Positions 45,913-54,693 of a DNA stretch of 64,000 bases are shown here, piece after piece (position 1 is the first letter of the stretch; each line of letters starts with the position of its first letter). Under the pieces are notes generated by a model that had not been told where the DNA came from, did not search any database, and was given only the letters and a program-made list of their open reading frames with translations. Position numbers and translations under genes: made by a program. Source of the stretch: Ponticoccus alexandrii (GTDB taxonomy: Bacteria; Pseudomonadota; Alphaproteobacteria; Rhodobacterales; Rhodobacteraceae); assembly GCF_016806125.1 (NCBI RefSeq), contig NZ_CP047166.1, positions 868,001 to 932,000 on the forward strand, written 5' to 3'.

Positions 45913-46686
45913 ATGACACCAGAGACCGAGATGAGCCTGCCGACCGTTTCGGTCGATGCCGAGATCGCCGCGCTGGCAAAGCGATACAAGGCCGCGAATT
46001 CCGTCGGGATGCAGGTGCTGAACCTGATCGGCGGGCAGGCCGAGAACCTTCTGGAGCGGTTGCCGGACCGGGTGAAGGACCAGCTTGAAGGCGCCACGGC
46101 GCGGGCGCTGGAGGTGGCGATGCGCGCGGCGCAGGGGTCGCGCGGGGTGGTGCCGGACCAGAAGGGCTGGCTGAACACCGCGCTGGCCACCGCCATGGGC
46201 GCGGCGGGCGGCGCTGGCGGGTTGCCCTCGGCGCTGGCCGAACTGCCGGTGACCACGACCGTGCTGTTGCGTTCGATCCAGGGGATCGCGGCGGAACATG
46301 GCTATGACCCGGAAGACCCGGAGATCGCAAAGGAATGCCTGACCGTCTTCGCCTCGGCCGGGCCGCTGGCACAGGACGACGGGGCGGATCTGGGCTTTCT
46401 CTCGGCGCGGGTGACGCTGACCGGGGCGACGGTCCACGGGGTGATCAACCGCATCGCGCCTCGGCTGGCGACGGTCATGGGCCAAAAGCTGGCGACGCAG
46501 ACGGTACCGCTGCTGGGCGCCGCGGCGGGGGCGGCCACGAATTACGCCTACACGAGCTACTACCAGCAGATGGCGCATGTGCATTTCGGGCTTCGGACGC
46601 TGGCACGCCAGTCCGGTCGGCCGCGGGGCGAGCTGGTGGAGGCCCTGCGCGTGGCGGTGACCCGCCCGAAGGTAAAAATCGGCTGA
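45913..46686 (+). CDS. EcsC-family protein
   Basis: A 257-residue protein related to the EcsC component of the Bacillus Ecs transporter locus, here without an ABC partner. It has an amphipathic N-terminus (EIAALAKRYKAANSVGMQVL), a Gly/Ala-rich hydrophobic centre (TALATAMGAAGGAGGLPSAL) and the conserved IQGIAAEHGYDPEDPEIAKE, then LLGAAAGAATNYAYTSYYQQ. The role of stand-alone EcsC proteins is not known. GTG 45910 and ATG 45913 are both possible; the AGGAG at 45901 supports either. Confidence 0.85.
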   Translation: MTPETEMSLPTVSVDAEIAALAKRYKAANSVGMQVLNLIGGQAENLLERLPDRVKDQLEGATARALEVAMRAAQGSRGVVPDQKGWLNTALATAMGAAGGAGGLPSALAELPVTTTVLLRSIQGIAAEHGYDPEDPEIAKECLTVFASAGPLAQDDGADLGFLSARVTLTGATVHGVINRIAPRLATVMGQKLATQTVPLLGAAAGAATNYAYTSYYQQMAHVHFGLRTLARQSGRPRGELVEALRVAVTRPKVKIG

Positions 46687-47198
46687 CCGGGGTCCTGGGT
46701 CCGCGCGGGCGGACCTGTTTCCTGCGGAAAGACGGCCCGCCCACCCGGGCCATCCCTGCGGGGCTGCCTGTATCGGGCCGGGTGACTGGGTTAACCATGG
46801 GTTAGGTCACAGCGTGCTAGAGACGTGTTATCCGAGGGGAGAATCCTCTGCGATGAAGCGCCCGGTCCCGGGCACGCGATGGCAAAGCCAGCCGATCCGG
46901 CACGGCGTGCGACAGGGGCAAGGGCCGCCGCCCGCGAAGAATCCGGGTGGCGCGTCTTGCCAGAAGGGCAGGATGCAAGGGACGAATACACCTGAAAGTC
47001 CGGTGTCCGGCAGAAACCGGCACCGGGCTTTTTCATGCGGCGATGCGGCCTGCGTGATCCCGTCTCGGGACGTGGACGCGCGCGCCTTCGTACAGGCATT
47101 TGGCCCGGGCTCCCGGCCTCGCGCTGCCGGTCCGCTGCGTGCCCTCTGGCCTCGTCCGCCGGTCCGTGGGACAAGGGCGCATGAAAGGGACAACGCCC
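46687..47198 (+). other. 512-bp region with an intrinsic terminator; possible small RNA or leader
   Basis: No coding sequence is convincing. The stretch from about 46810 is rich in short stems (GAGG...CCTC, GCCCGG-TC-CCGGGC, CTTGCC...GGCAGG) and ends in a strong intrinsic terminator at 46997-47033. The terminator is 311 bp behind the EcsC stop, too far to be a simple operon end, and 166 bp before the next gene. A short structured RNA of about 150-220 nt, or an attenuated leader for the DUF4153 gene, would fit. I do not recognise a known RNA family. Confidence 0.4.
46997..47033 (+). terminator. Intrinsic terminator
   Basis: Stem of 13 pairs with one bulged T (AGTCCGGTG-t-CCGG / CCGG-CACCGGGCT), loop CAGAAA, followed by TTTTT. 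Confidence 0.85.
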
Positions 47199-48911
47199 AT
47201 GACACCGCCCCCCAATGCACGGCTGCTGCCGTTCCTCATGGTCGCCGGAGCGCTTGCCGGCGCGGCGGGCTGGGCCCTGACAGAGGCCTGGGACAGCGCG
47301 GTTCTGGCGCCCCGGGCGCTGCTTTTCCTGACCGCCCTTGCGGCGGCGGGCTTCACGCTTCTGCTCGCCCTGTCGGGGCCTGTGGCACCGGCGCGCGCGG
47401 TGCTGCCGTCGGTGCTGGCGGCGGCGGTGCTGGCGGCGGCGTTGTGTTGGGCATCGGGGCGGCACGGTGACGTGCAGTCCTTCCTCGAACTCGGCTACCC
47501 GCTTGCGGCCTTCGGCCTTGCGCTGTCGATTGCCATACCCTTCCTCGTGGCGGGACTGTCGCGCCCGGGCGGCTGGACGGACTACCCGGCGCTCTTCGAC
47601 GCGACATGGGAGACGACGGTGCGCCTGCTGGCGGGCGTCTTCTTTGCCGCGCTCTTCTGGGGGCTGCTGTCGCTCTCGGATGCGCTGCTGAGACTCGTCG
47701 ACGTGCGGCTGCTGGAGTGGGTGACCGATATCGAGGCCGTCGCATGGGCCCTGACCGGCACTGTCTTCGGGCTGGCGCTGGCGGTCATGTTCCGGCTGTC
47801 GGGGCAGGTCTCTCCGGTCCTGCTGCTCAGGCTTCTGAGGCTCTTGCTGCCGGTGGTGCTGGTTGTGACGCTGGTCTTCCTGGCCGCCTTGCCGCTGCGC
47901 GGCTGGGAGGGGCTGGCGCAGGGATTCTCGCCCGCCGCGATCCTGATGGCGGTGGCGCTGGCGGCGGTGCTGCTGGTCACCGTGGCGGTGGACCGCGACA
48001 GCGGCGAGGCCGTTCAGAGCCGCCCTTGGCGGATGATGACCGGCGCGCTGGCGCTCTGCGTGCCGCTTCTGGCCGGGCTGGGGGGCTGGGCGCTGTGGCT
48101 GCGCGTGGGGCAATACGGCTGGACACCTTCGCGACTGATGGCGGCCAGCGTGGCGGCCGTGCTGCTGGTCTACGGGCTTGCCTATGCGCTGTCGGTCCTG
48201 ATCGGGCGGCACTGGATGGCGCGCCTGCGCGAGGTGAATACATGGATGGCGCTTGCGGTGCTGGCGATCTGCCTGCTGTGGCTGAGCCCGGCCTTCGAAC
48301 CCGAGCGCGCCGCCGCTTCGGATCAGGTGAACCGGGCACGCTCGGGCGCTGCCGGTGCGACCCTGCCGCTGCCGGAACTTGCGCAGGACTGGGGCCACGC
48401 GGGTCACGCGGCGCTGGATGTGATCGCCGAAGCCCGGCCCGACCTGACCGCCGAGATCGAGCTGGCGCGCCTCGGGCGCAGCCGGCCCGCGCCCGAATCG
48501 CTGCTGGCAGAGCGGCGCGCCGCAGTGATCGCGGCCCTGCCGGTCTATCCCGAGGGGGCCAGGCTGGACGGCGACTCGCTGGCAGAGATGGACGCGATCC
48601 AGCTTTCCGGTCTGCTGGAGGCCTGCGCGCGGCGCGTGACCGGGGGGCCGGGCTGTGCCTTCTACCGTCAGGGCGAGGCGCGCGCCCTGCTGTTGCAGAA
48701 GGTCTCTGAGGATTTCGTGACCCTGACGCCCATGCAGCTGAGCGGTGGCTTGTGGCAGCCCGGCGGGCGGCTGATAACACTGGACGGTGACGAAGGCCCC
48801 GGGGCGCGGGTCGCGGCGCTGGAGGCGCTGCATCGCGGCGGGGTCGGCACGCAAAGCCGGACGATCGAGGTGCTCTGGCTGGGAGACATGTTGCTGTACC
48901 TGCCCGAGTGA
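47199..48911 (+). CDS. DUF4153 polytopic membrane protein
   Basis: A 570-residue inner-membrane protein with about twelve helices in the first 400 residues and a periplasmic or cytoplasmic C-terminal third rich in Ala/Glu. It shows DUF4153 features such as [19 protein letters not shown] near the start and ETTVRLLAGVFFAALFWGLL. Function of the family is unknown. The ATG at 47199 is preceded by AAAGGGAC at good spacing; an ATG at 47181 is the alternative. Confidence 0.8.
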   Translation: MTPPPNARLLPFLMVAGALAGAAGWALTEAWDSAVLAPRALLFLTALAAAGFTLLLALSGPVAPARAVLPSVLAAAVLAAALCWASGRHGDVQSFLELGYPLAAFGLALSIAIPFLVAGLSRPGGWTDYPALFDATWETTVRLLAGVFFAALFWGLLSLSDALLRLVDVRLLEWVTDIEAVAWALTGTVFGLALAVMFRLSGQVSPVLLLRLLRLLLPVVLVVTLVFLAALPLRGWEGLAQGFSPAAILMAVALAAVLLVTVAVDRDSGEAVQSRPWRMMTGALALCVPLLAGLGGWALWLRVGQYGWTPSRLMAASVAAVLLVYGLAYALSVLIGRHWMARLREVNTWMALAVLAICLLWLSPAFEPERAAASDQVNRARSGAAGATLPLPELAQDWGHAGHAALDVIAEARPDLTAEIELARLGRSRPAPESLLAERRAAVIAALPVYPEGARLDGDSLAEMDAIQLSGLLEACARRVTGGPGCAFYRQGEARALLLQKVSEDFVTLTPMQLSGGLWQPGGRLITLDGDEGPGARVAALEALHRGGVGTQSRTIEVLWLGDMLLYLPE

Positions 48912-49004
48912 GGCGCGGCGGCGACTATTTATGCGCAATTGCGATTGTTACGCCTTTCTTAAGGGCGCCCGTCCCATGGTCCCGCCCATGCGGCGAGGGT
49001 TCCT

Positions 49005-49610
49005 ATGATGCATGGATTGATCCTTCGGACCTTTCAGGTCTTCGTTCAGGACACCTATGGCCCTGAACCATGGCGGCGGATTGTCGACGGGGCGGGGCTG
49101 GATGCGCCGGATTTCGAGGCCATGCTCAATTATCCGCAGGACACCTTTACGGCGGTTGTCCGGGCCTCCGAGGTGGAACTGAGGAAGCCCCCGGACGCTT
49201 TTCTGGAAGATGTCGGCACCTACCTCGTCTCGCACCCCAACAGCGAGGGGCTGCGCCGCCTCCTGCGTTTCGGCGGTGTCGATTTCATCGAGTTCCTGCA
49301 CTCGCTGGAGGATCTGCCAGACCGGGCCCGGCTGGCTGTTGCGGATCTGGAACTGCCGGATCTGGACCTTGTGGACGTGGCGCCCCACCGGTTCACGCTG
49401 CAGGTCGGGGCGGGGCTGCCCGGCTTCGGTTTTGTCCTGCTGGGCGTGCTGCGGGCCATGGCCGATGACTACGGCGCGCTTGTGCTGATGGAGTGTGAAG
49501 GCGGCACTCTGGGACGGCAGACCATCGCCATCACCCTGGTCGAGACCGCCTATTCGCAGGGACGGCAATTCGCCCTTGCGGCCTCCGGCGCGCCGGAGGA
49601 GGAGGGATGA
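49005..49610 (+). CDS. H-NOX-like sensor protein without the usual heme ligand
   Basis: A 201-residue protein of the heme-NO/oxygen binding fold. It has the classic MHGLILRTFQVFVQDTYG start and the later GVLRAMADDYGALVLMECEGG. The proximal His that ligates heme iron in H-NOX proteins lines up with Pro105 here (EDLPDRARLAV), and the heme-propionate motif YxSxR reads V-G-A-G-L (about residue 134). Heme binding by the usual mode therefore looks lost. The stop overlaps the start of a diguanylate cyclase gene (ATGA). H-NOX/cyclase pairs are described in roseobacters such as Dinoroseobacter shibae. ATG 49008 may be the true start. Confidence 0.8.
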   Translation: MMHGLILRTFQVFVQDTYGPEPWRRIVDGAGLDAPDFEAMLNYPQDTFTAVVRASEVELRKPPDAFLEDVGTYLVSHPNSEGLRRLLRFGGVDFIEFLHSLEDLPDRARLAVADLELPDLDLVDVAPHRFTLQVGAGLPGFGFVLLGVLRAMADDYGALVLMECEGGTLGRQTIAITLVETAYSQGRQFALAASGAPEEEG

Positions 49611-50605
49611 CCCGGGTCCCCACGGAGATCCTGCTGGCGCTCTGCCCGATGCATGCGGTGCTCGACCCCGGGGGGCGCATCCGGCAGGCGGGGCCGACGC
49701 TGCGCAAGCTGCGCGACGAGGGGCTGGACGGCGCGCATTTTCTCGATGTCTTCGAAGTCTACCGCCCGCGCCGTGTCGAGAGCATGGCGCAGCTTCTGTC
49801 GACCGGGGGACGCAAGCTGCACATGCGCCTGCGCGGTGGCCTGCGGACCGCGCTGAAGGGCATCATGGTGCCGGACGGGCAGGGCGGCGCGGTGGTGAAC
49901 CTGTCCTTCGGCATTTCGGTCATGGATGCGGTGCGGGATTATGCCCTGACCAACACCGATTTCGCGCCCACCGACCTTGCCGTCGAAATGCTCTACCTCG
50001 TCGAGGCAAAATCCGCCGCGCTGGATGCCTCGCGCAGCCTGAACACCCGTCTTCAGGGCGCCATGGTGGCGGCAGAGGAGCGCGCCTTTACTGATCCGCT
50101 GACCGGGCTGCGCAACCGCCGCGCGCTCGACGCGGTGCTCGACAGGGTCACCCGCAGCGGAGAGCCGTTTTCACTGATGCATCTCGACCTCGATTTCTTC
50201 AAGCAGGTCAATGACAGCATGGGTCACGCCGCCGGCGATCAGGTCCTGCGGCAGGTGGCATGCGTGATGCTGGAAGTGACGCGCAAGGACGATACGGTTG
50301 CGCGCATCGGCGGCGACGAATTCGTGCTGTTGTTCCCCGGCCTCACGCGGCACGAACGCCTGGCGGAGATGGCCGGCCGCCTGATCTCACGCGTCGAGGA
50401 ACCGATTCCCGTCGATGCGGAAGAGTGCCGGGTCTCCCTGAGCATCGGCATCACCGTGTCGGACCGCGGCAAGGCGACGCCGGAAGAGATCCTGTTGCAG
50501 TCTGACGAGGCGCTCTACGCTTCGAAACGCGCGGGCCGGGCGCAATTTCGCTTCTACGAGGGCACTGTCGAGGGCTCTTCCTCCGGACGCATTGCCGGAG
50601 AGTGA
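49607..50605 (+). CDS. Diguanylate cyclase with H-NOX-associated N-terminal domain
   Basis: A 332-residue cytoplasmic signalling enzyme that should make cyclic di-GMP. Residues 1-150 resemble the heme-NO-binding-associated domain (HNOBA: PMHAVLDPGGRIRQAGPTLR ... GGAVVNLSFGISVMDAV). A short coiled linker (VEAKSAALDASRSL) leads to a GGDEF domain from about residue 160 with DPLTGLRNRRALD, LDLDFFKQVND and an intact ARIGGDEF. An inhibitory I-site RKDD stands five residues before GGDEF. Coupled to the H-NOX-like gene by a 4-base overlap. Confidence 0.93.
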   Translation: MTRVPTEILLALCPMHAVLDPGGRIRQAGPTLRKLRDEGLDGAHFLDVFEVYRPRRVESMAQLLSTGGRKLHMRLRGGLRTALKGIMVPDGQGGAVVNLSFGISVMDAVRDYALTNTDFAPTDLAVEMLYLVEAKSAALDASRSLNTRLQGAMVAAEERAFTDPLTGLRNRRALDAVLDRVTRSGEPFSLMHLDLDFFKQVNDSMGHAAGDQVLRQVACVMLEVTRKDDTVARIGGDEFVLLFPGLTRHERLAEMAGRLISRVEEPIPVDAEECRVSLSIGITVSDRGKATPEEILLQSDEALYASKRAGRAQFRFYEGTVEGSSSGRIAGE

Positions 50606-50666
50606 TTTTTTCGGCAATGGGGGTCTTGATCCTCGGGAAATGCCGTCGTAAGTAGCGCGCCACGGT

Positions 50667-50741
50667 TGGGGTGTAGCCAAGTGGTAAGGCACCGGTTTTT
50701 GGTACCGCGCACCGTAGGTTCGAATCCTACCACCCCAGCCA
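50667..50741 (+). tRNA. tRNA-Gln (anticodon TTG)
   Basis: Seventy-five bases including an encoded CCA. The acceptor arms TGGGGTG and CACCCCA pair fully; the D arm is GCCAAGTGGTAAGGC, the anticodon loop TTTTGGT, and the T arm GTAGGTTCGAATCCTAC. An integrase gene follows about 130 bp downstream on the same strand, so the 3' half of this tRNA is the likely attachment site of the island. Confidence 0.96.
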
Positions 50742-50873
50742 TGATCTCTAAAAATGCATCTTTTCCAATGGGATAGCCGCCAATCAAGCGGCCAGCCTCC
50801 CTTCTGCACGCGGTCGTGCTTCACAAAGTGGTTCACATCGCGCGCCGAACCGGCACCGTGACCCAAGCCGGAA

Positions 50874-52154
50874 ATGGGGTCTTTACCTCGTCCGCAGAAA
50901 CGGAATCTTCTACTTCCGACGCCGCTGGTCGAAAAAATTCTGCACATTCGGCGCGCCCGAGTTTCTTTCTGTCTCCCTTCGAACCGACGTTCTCGCCGAA
51001 GCGGTGAAAAGGTCCGGTGACCTGCTCTCCGCCATCGAAATCGGAGGAAGACAGACAATGCTCACGCTCGAAAAAGCACCGATCAGCGAACACAGGACGC
51101 AAGCTCTGCTGCGAGAAATGGTGCGCAGCGCCGTGGCTGAGATGCTCACGCGCCACGAACATCCGCTTACAGAACGGGAAAGTGCGGACTTCCTCTCGGC
51201 CACGCGTGCGACGCGGGACCGGGTCGGCCGAGCACAACGGAGCGGGGACTGGTCCCTCGCCACAACCCTGGCCGGCGCCACAGCCGAAGCCACAGGCTTG
51301 GCCTCTGACAATCAGTCGGACCCGATCGTCGCGCGTCAGGTTCTCGCGATGCTCCGCCGGGTTCTGGATGTGTCTCTGAAGGTGGAAGCGGATTTCGAGG
51401 ACCCGCTCTACGCCGGGCGGGAACTGCTGACGGACGTCGGATTGGCGCCGCAGCGATCCGCCTTGCAGCCTCCGATGACCCTCACGAAGGCGATCGAGAC
51501 CGCGTGCGTCGAAGCCCCACCAGATGTCGAAAAGAAAATTTTCGCTGTCGGGAAGCTGGCCTTGGCATTCTTCGGAGACGTGCCTGTCTCGACGATCACC
51601 TTCGACAAAGCCTTCGAATTCATACACTTCATGTGGATGATGCCCAAGAACTGGGGGCGCGCCCACGGACGGAACCGATTCAATAAGGTCGGTGTCGATC
51701 TCGACCCGATATCTGAACAGCGCGCGGCGAACGAGGCCGATGCGACCCTGGTGGCAGAGATCCTCGCCGACGAGTCACTGTCCCGCCCCGACAGGCGTCA
51801 GCTTTTGGTAGAGCAGCTCACTCCCCGGCTGACAGATGGTTACGTGCTCGTGCAGCGTGACATGCTGAACAGGATATTCCGGGCCGCTCTGGGCTCTGCG
51901 GCGACGGGCCGAGATCTTGACGATGTCGACCGGGTGGTCCCGTCCCACAAACAGATCCGCAGTCGGATGCACGCCTGGCGCAAGACCGCGCAGACCCCCT
52001 GCGGCTTACCAACGCGCATCTCTCAGCCAAAACAGCGCCGCATGTGGTCGATGGAACACGCGCGCGGCTTGCTCCTGTCTCCGATCTATCGCGGCACGGC
52101 ATCGAAGGCGCAGCGCTGGAGGAAGGCGACTTCCTCAAAACGTATCGTTCAGCG
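50874..52154 (+). pseudogene. Tyrosine recombinase/integrase, truncated by IS3 and frameshifted at its start
   Basis: Coding sense runs from about 50875 (LYLVRRNGIFYFRRRW) through RTDVLAEAVKRSGDLLSAIE, the N-terminal signature of roseobacter site-specific integrases with a DUF6538-like domain. It continues to about 52150, where the IS3 element begins, so the catalytic domain (R-H-R-Y) is missing. The natural ATG at 50874 is off frame by one base in a GGGG run; only GTG 51004 opens the long frame. The protein would have integrated an element at the neighbouring tRNA-Gln. It is now inactive. Confidence 0.75.
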
Positions 52155-52222
52155 TGACCTGCCCCCCGAAATGTCCCTCGTTGTGATGTAGAGTTTGCTC
52201 AAGCTTTCGAAGGAGCAAACAG

Positions 52223-52529
52223 ATGCGAAAGAGCCGTTTCACCGAGGCGCAGATCATCGGGATGATCAAGGAACAGGGTTCAAGCGTTAAGCGATTGATC
52301 CAGTGGATCAATCGTAGCGCAGAACGGAATGCCGACGGCGGAGGTGTGTCGCAAGCACGGCCTGAGCCAAGACACATTCTACAAGTTCAAATCGAAGTAT
52401 GGCGGCATGGAGGTGTCTGACGCCGCCAGGCTGAGGGCGTTGGAAGATGAGAATGCCAAGCTCAAGCGCCTGCTGGCGGACAGCATGCTGGACAATGTCG
52501 TGCTGAAGGACTTGCTGGGAAAGAGCTGA
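52223..52529 (+). pseudogene. IS3 transposase OrfA, interrupted by a palindromic insert
   Basis: OrfA should read MRKSRFTEAQIIGMIKEQ, then a short link, then MPTAEVCRKHGLSQDTFYKF and the leucine-zipper ARLRALEDENAKLKRLL. Between the two halves, after codon 18, about 52 extra bases (52277-52328) break the frame. At their centre is a 23-bp perfect palindrome (52292-52314). Confidence 0.8.
52292..52314. repeat. Palindromic insert core P1 in IS3 orfA
   Basis: CGATTGATCCA-G-TGGATCAATCG, 11-bp perfect arms around one base. It is the centre of about 52 bp that are foreign to orfA. The core TCC...GGA recurs in P2-P4. Confidence 0.85.
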
Positions 52530-53425
52530 CGACGCCGAATGAGCGGCGAGAGGCAGCGCTCAGGGCGCTGCGGGATCATGATATCTCGCAGCGCCGGGCC
52601 TGCCGACTTTTCGGTGTCGATCCGAAAACGGTCCGGCGCGAACGCCCGCCTGACAATCCTGAAAATACGTAAGGAGATGAAAGCGGTCGCAGCTAAGCGT
52701 CGCGGGTTCGGCTACCGACGGATCGGGGTGATGCTGGAGCGTAAGGGATGATCATGAACCACAAAAAACTCTATCGGCTTTACACAGATGAGAAGCTGGG
52801 CGTCCGGCGACGACGGGGTCGGAAACGGGCTCGTGGCTCACGAACGCCACTGCCAGAAGCTTTGAGACCGGGCGAGCGCTGGTCGCTGGACTTCCTGTCC
52901 GACACGTTCGGAGCCTCACGCCGGTTCCGCATTCTGGCCGTGAATGATGATTGTTGCCGAGAAAACCTTTGCCTGATCGCGGATACCAGCATCTCGGGCG
53001 CCCGCGTCGCTCGGGAACTGGACGCGCTTGTCCGGGTCTATGGAAAACCGGCCAGTATTGTCAGCGACAACGGCACCGAGTTCACCAGCCGGGCGATCCT
53101 GAAATGGGCGAACGACAACGATGTCGATTGGCATTACATTGATCCTGGCAAGCCCCAGCAGAACGCCTTCATCGAAAGCTTCAATGGCAGCCTGCGCGAT
53201 GAACTGCTGAACGAAGAGATGTTCGACAGCCTGGAGGACGCCCGCAGAAAGCTGGCGCTCTGGCGATACGACTACAACAACGTCAGGCCGCACTCTTCGC
53301 TGGCGAACCAAACACCCGCAGAAGCGCGCCGAACGCTTGAGCAATTCGAGGGCTCCACGCCCGCCTCGCTTGCCCAAACCAACGACGATGAATATGAAAA
53401 CCAGACCCGCAGACTCTCGTTATGA
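52530..53425 (+). pseudogene. IS3 transposase OrfB (DDE) with two single-base lesions
   Basis: OrfB sense starts TPNERREAALRALRDHDISQ in one frame, shifts after an extra A in an AAAA run (52662-52665), continues as IRKEMKAVAAKRRGFGYRRI, and shifts again at a GGG run (52745-52747). From 52748 it is intact to 53425 ([12 protein letters not shown]...). The rve/DDE catalytic residues are visible: [14 protein letters not shown] and the late E of [11 protein letters not shown]. The last 225 codons alone lack the N-terminal DNA-binding part. Confidence 0.8.
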
Positions 53426-53557
53426 ACGAGGGACCATCGGGGGGCAGGTCAAATCCCTTTTGTCAACACGGCCTAGGGTTGCCTAATCGCTCTCCACAAA
53501 AAACGGGCAAGTCCAGTTCCTGTGCATGGCGCCGTGATAGTTTCGGGCATTCTCAGA

Positions 53558-53575
53558 ACTGGGCATCAGCCCAGT
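53558..53575 (+). terminator. Small hairpin behind the LysR gene
   Basis: ACTGGGC-ATCA-GCCCAGT followed on the plus strand by CTTTTCG. It lies 42 bp beyond the stop of the minus-strand LysR gene. Confidence 0.45.
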
Positions 53576-53616
53576 CTTTTCGTCAAGCCTGCACTTTTGA
53601 TTTCTCCCGTCGTGCG

Positions 53617-54525
53617 TCAGCCCCAGATGTTCGCGAGTTCGCTGAAAAGCGCGGCGACGATCGGAGCTGCCTCGCGTGCTTTCGGCGACAGCATGACGAG
53701 ACAGGCTGGAACGCTTTGGGTCTCGCACAGGCTGAGACCGAAGGAATGCTGCTGGCCCAGAGCTATGGTCTCGCGACACAGGCACAGCCCCACCCCTGCA
53801 CGCACCATTTCCAGCATCGACGCCTCGTGGTCCACCAGCGCGACGATGTTCTGCGTGCAGCCATGTTCCGCAAAGATCCGACCCAAAAGCCGGTTATGGA
53901 CAGAGGCCGCGGTCGTGCCGATCCATGGCAGTGTCGCCAGATCGCTCCAGTCGGCTGTCGCGACACGGGAGTCCCAGCCGACCGGCGCGATGATGCGGTA
54001 GGTGAATGTGGCGAGTTGCTTGACCTGCATTGCCTCCTCGGATGCAAGCGCGTCGACTGCGGCAGGGTCTGTCAGGTAGAATCCGGCGTCGATCTGGCGA
54101 CGATGAAGCTTTTCGAGGATTTCGCCGCTGATACCATGCACCAGTTCCGTGGTGATGCCGGGATGCGCCTCGCCCAACTGGCTCAGCAGGCGGCCGAGCC
54201 GGATGAACTCGGGGTCCACGATCGTCCCGATGCGGAGCGCCCCGGACACTTGCCCGACGCGCCCGATGGCGTGTTGCCGGAAGTCTGCCATGGCATTCAG
54301 GACGGCTTCGGCCTTGGGCAGCAAAGCCCTGCCGTCTGGCGTCAGGTCCAGCCCGTGCGGTGCGCGCTTGAAGTAGGTGACGCCGGTTTCCTCACTCAGG
54401 CGTCTGAGCTGGTGACTGATCGCAGGCTGCGTCAGGTTCAGCACCTCGGCGGCCCGCGAAACGCTGCCCTCCCGCGCGACGGTGACGAAGGCCAGAAGCC
54501 CATTGAGATTGAAGACCCGCTCCAT
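53617..54525 (-). CDS. LysR-family regulator, divergent from the DMSP genes
   Basis: A 302-residue LTTR with the winged HTH at about residues 5-62 (LAFVTVAREGSVSRAAEVLN, LTQPAISHQLRRL) and a periplasmic-binding-like effector domain (SGALRIGTIVDPEF ... SMLEMVRAGVGLCLCRETIA). Its position, divergent from the dehydrogenase and next to dddD, matches DddR-type regulators that switch on DMSP genes. ATG 54525 is preferred; two GTG codons at 54531 and 54549 are alternatives. A LysR-type dyad covers this start codon, suggesting autoregulation. Confidence 0.88.
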   Translation of the reverse strand: MERVFNLNGLLAFVTVAREGSVSRAAEVLNLTQPAISHQLRRLSEETGVTYFKRAPHGLDLTPDGRALLPKAEAVLNAMADFRQHAIGRVGQVSGALRIGTIVDPEFIRLGRLLSQLGEAHPGITTELVHGISGEILEKLHRRQIDAGFYLTDPAAVDALASEEAMQVKQLATFTYRIIAPVGWDSRVATADWSDLATLPWIGTTAASVHNRLLGRIFAEHGCTQNIVALVDHEASMLEMVRAGVGLCLCRETIALGQQHSFGLSLCETQSVPACLVMLSPKAREAAPIVAALFSELANIWG

Positions 54526-54543
54526 ATTCACATTTTTAATATG
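54523..54543. promoter_or_regulatory. LysR-type operator candidate over the regulator start
   Basis: CATATT-N9-AATATG is a perfect dyad with the T-N11-A spacing preferred by LysR-type proteins. It overlaps the ATG of the regulator gene and lies 150 bp upstream of the dehydrogenase start. Confidence 0.6.
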
Positions 54544-54693
54544 AGTCACAGAAATAAGTCATTGGGAAAACGCGTCCGGCCTTTCTAAACCTCGATGCAC
54601 AGAAGCGCAGGGAGGAGCCTTCGACCAGATTGCCCGCTGTTGCGGGGCGATGTCTGGCGGTGTGCATGACCTTGCAGCAGGGCGGGGGACATC

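Larger units (their letters stand above)
52155..53451 (+). mobile_element. IS3-family insertion sequence (IS51/IS511-like), decayed
   Basis: The element is 1297 bp long and bounded by imperfect inverted repeats: TGACCTGCCCCCCGAAATGT at the left, and the right end read in reverse TGACCTGCCCCCCGATGGTC, both followed by CCCTCGTT. It starts and ends with TG/CA as IS3 elements do. There is no matching target duplication (GCG at left, AAT at right), and the integrase does not resume on the right, so the right flank was probably deleted or rearranged after insertion. Confidence 0.9.

Noticed and set aside
46790-47040. Known riboswitch or 6S RNA before the DUF4153 gene
   Set aside because: I compared it from memory with cobalamin, TPP, glycine, ZTP, SAH and 6S patterns and found no matching conserved boxes.
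52292-52314. Palindrome in orfA as an FNR-type site (TTGATCC...GGATCAA)
   Set aside because: The spacing between TTGAT and ATCAA is seven bases, not four, and it sits inside a transposase gene.
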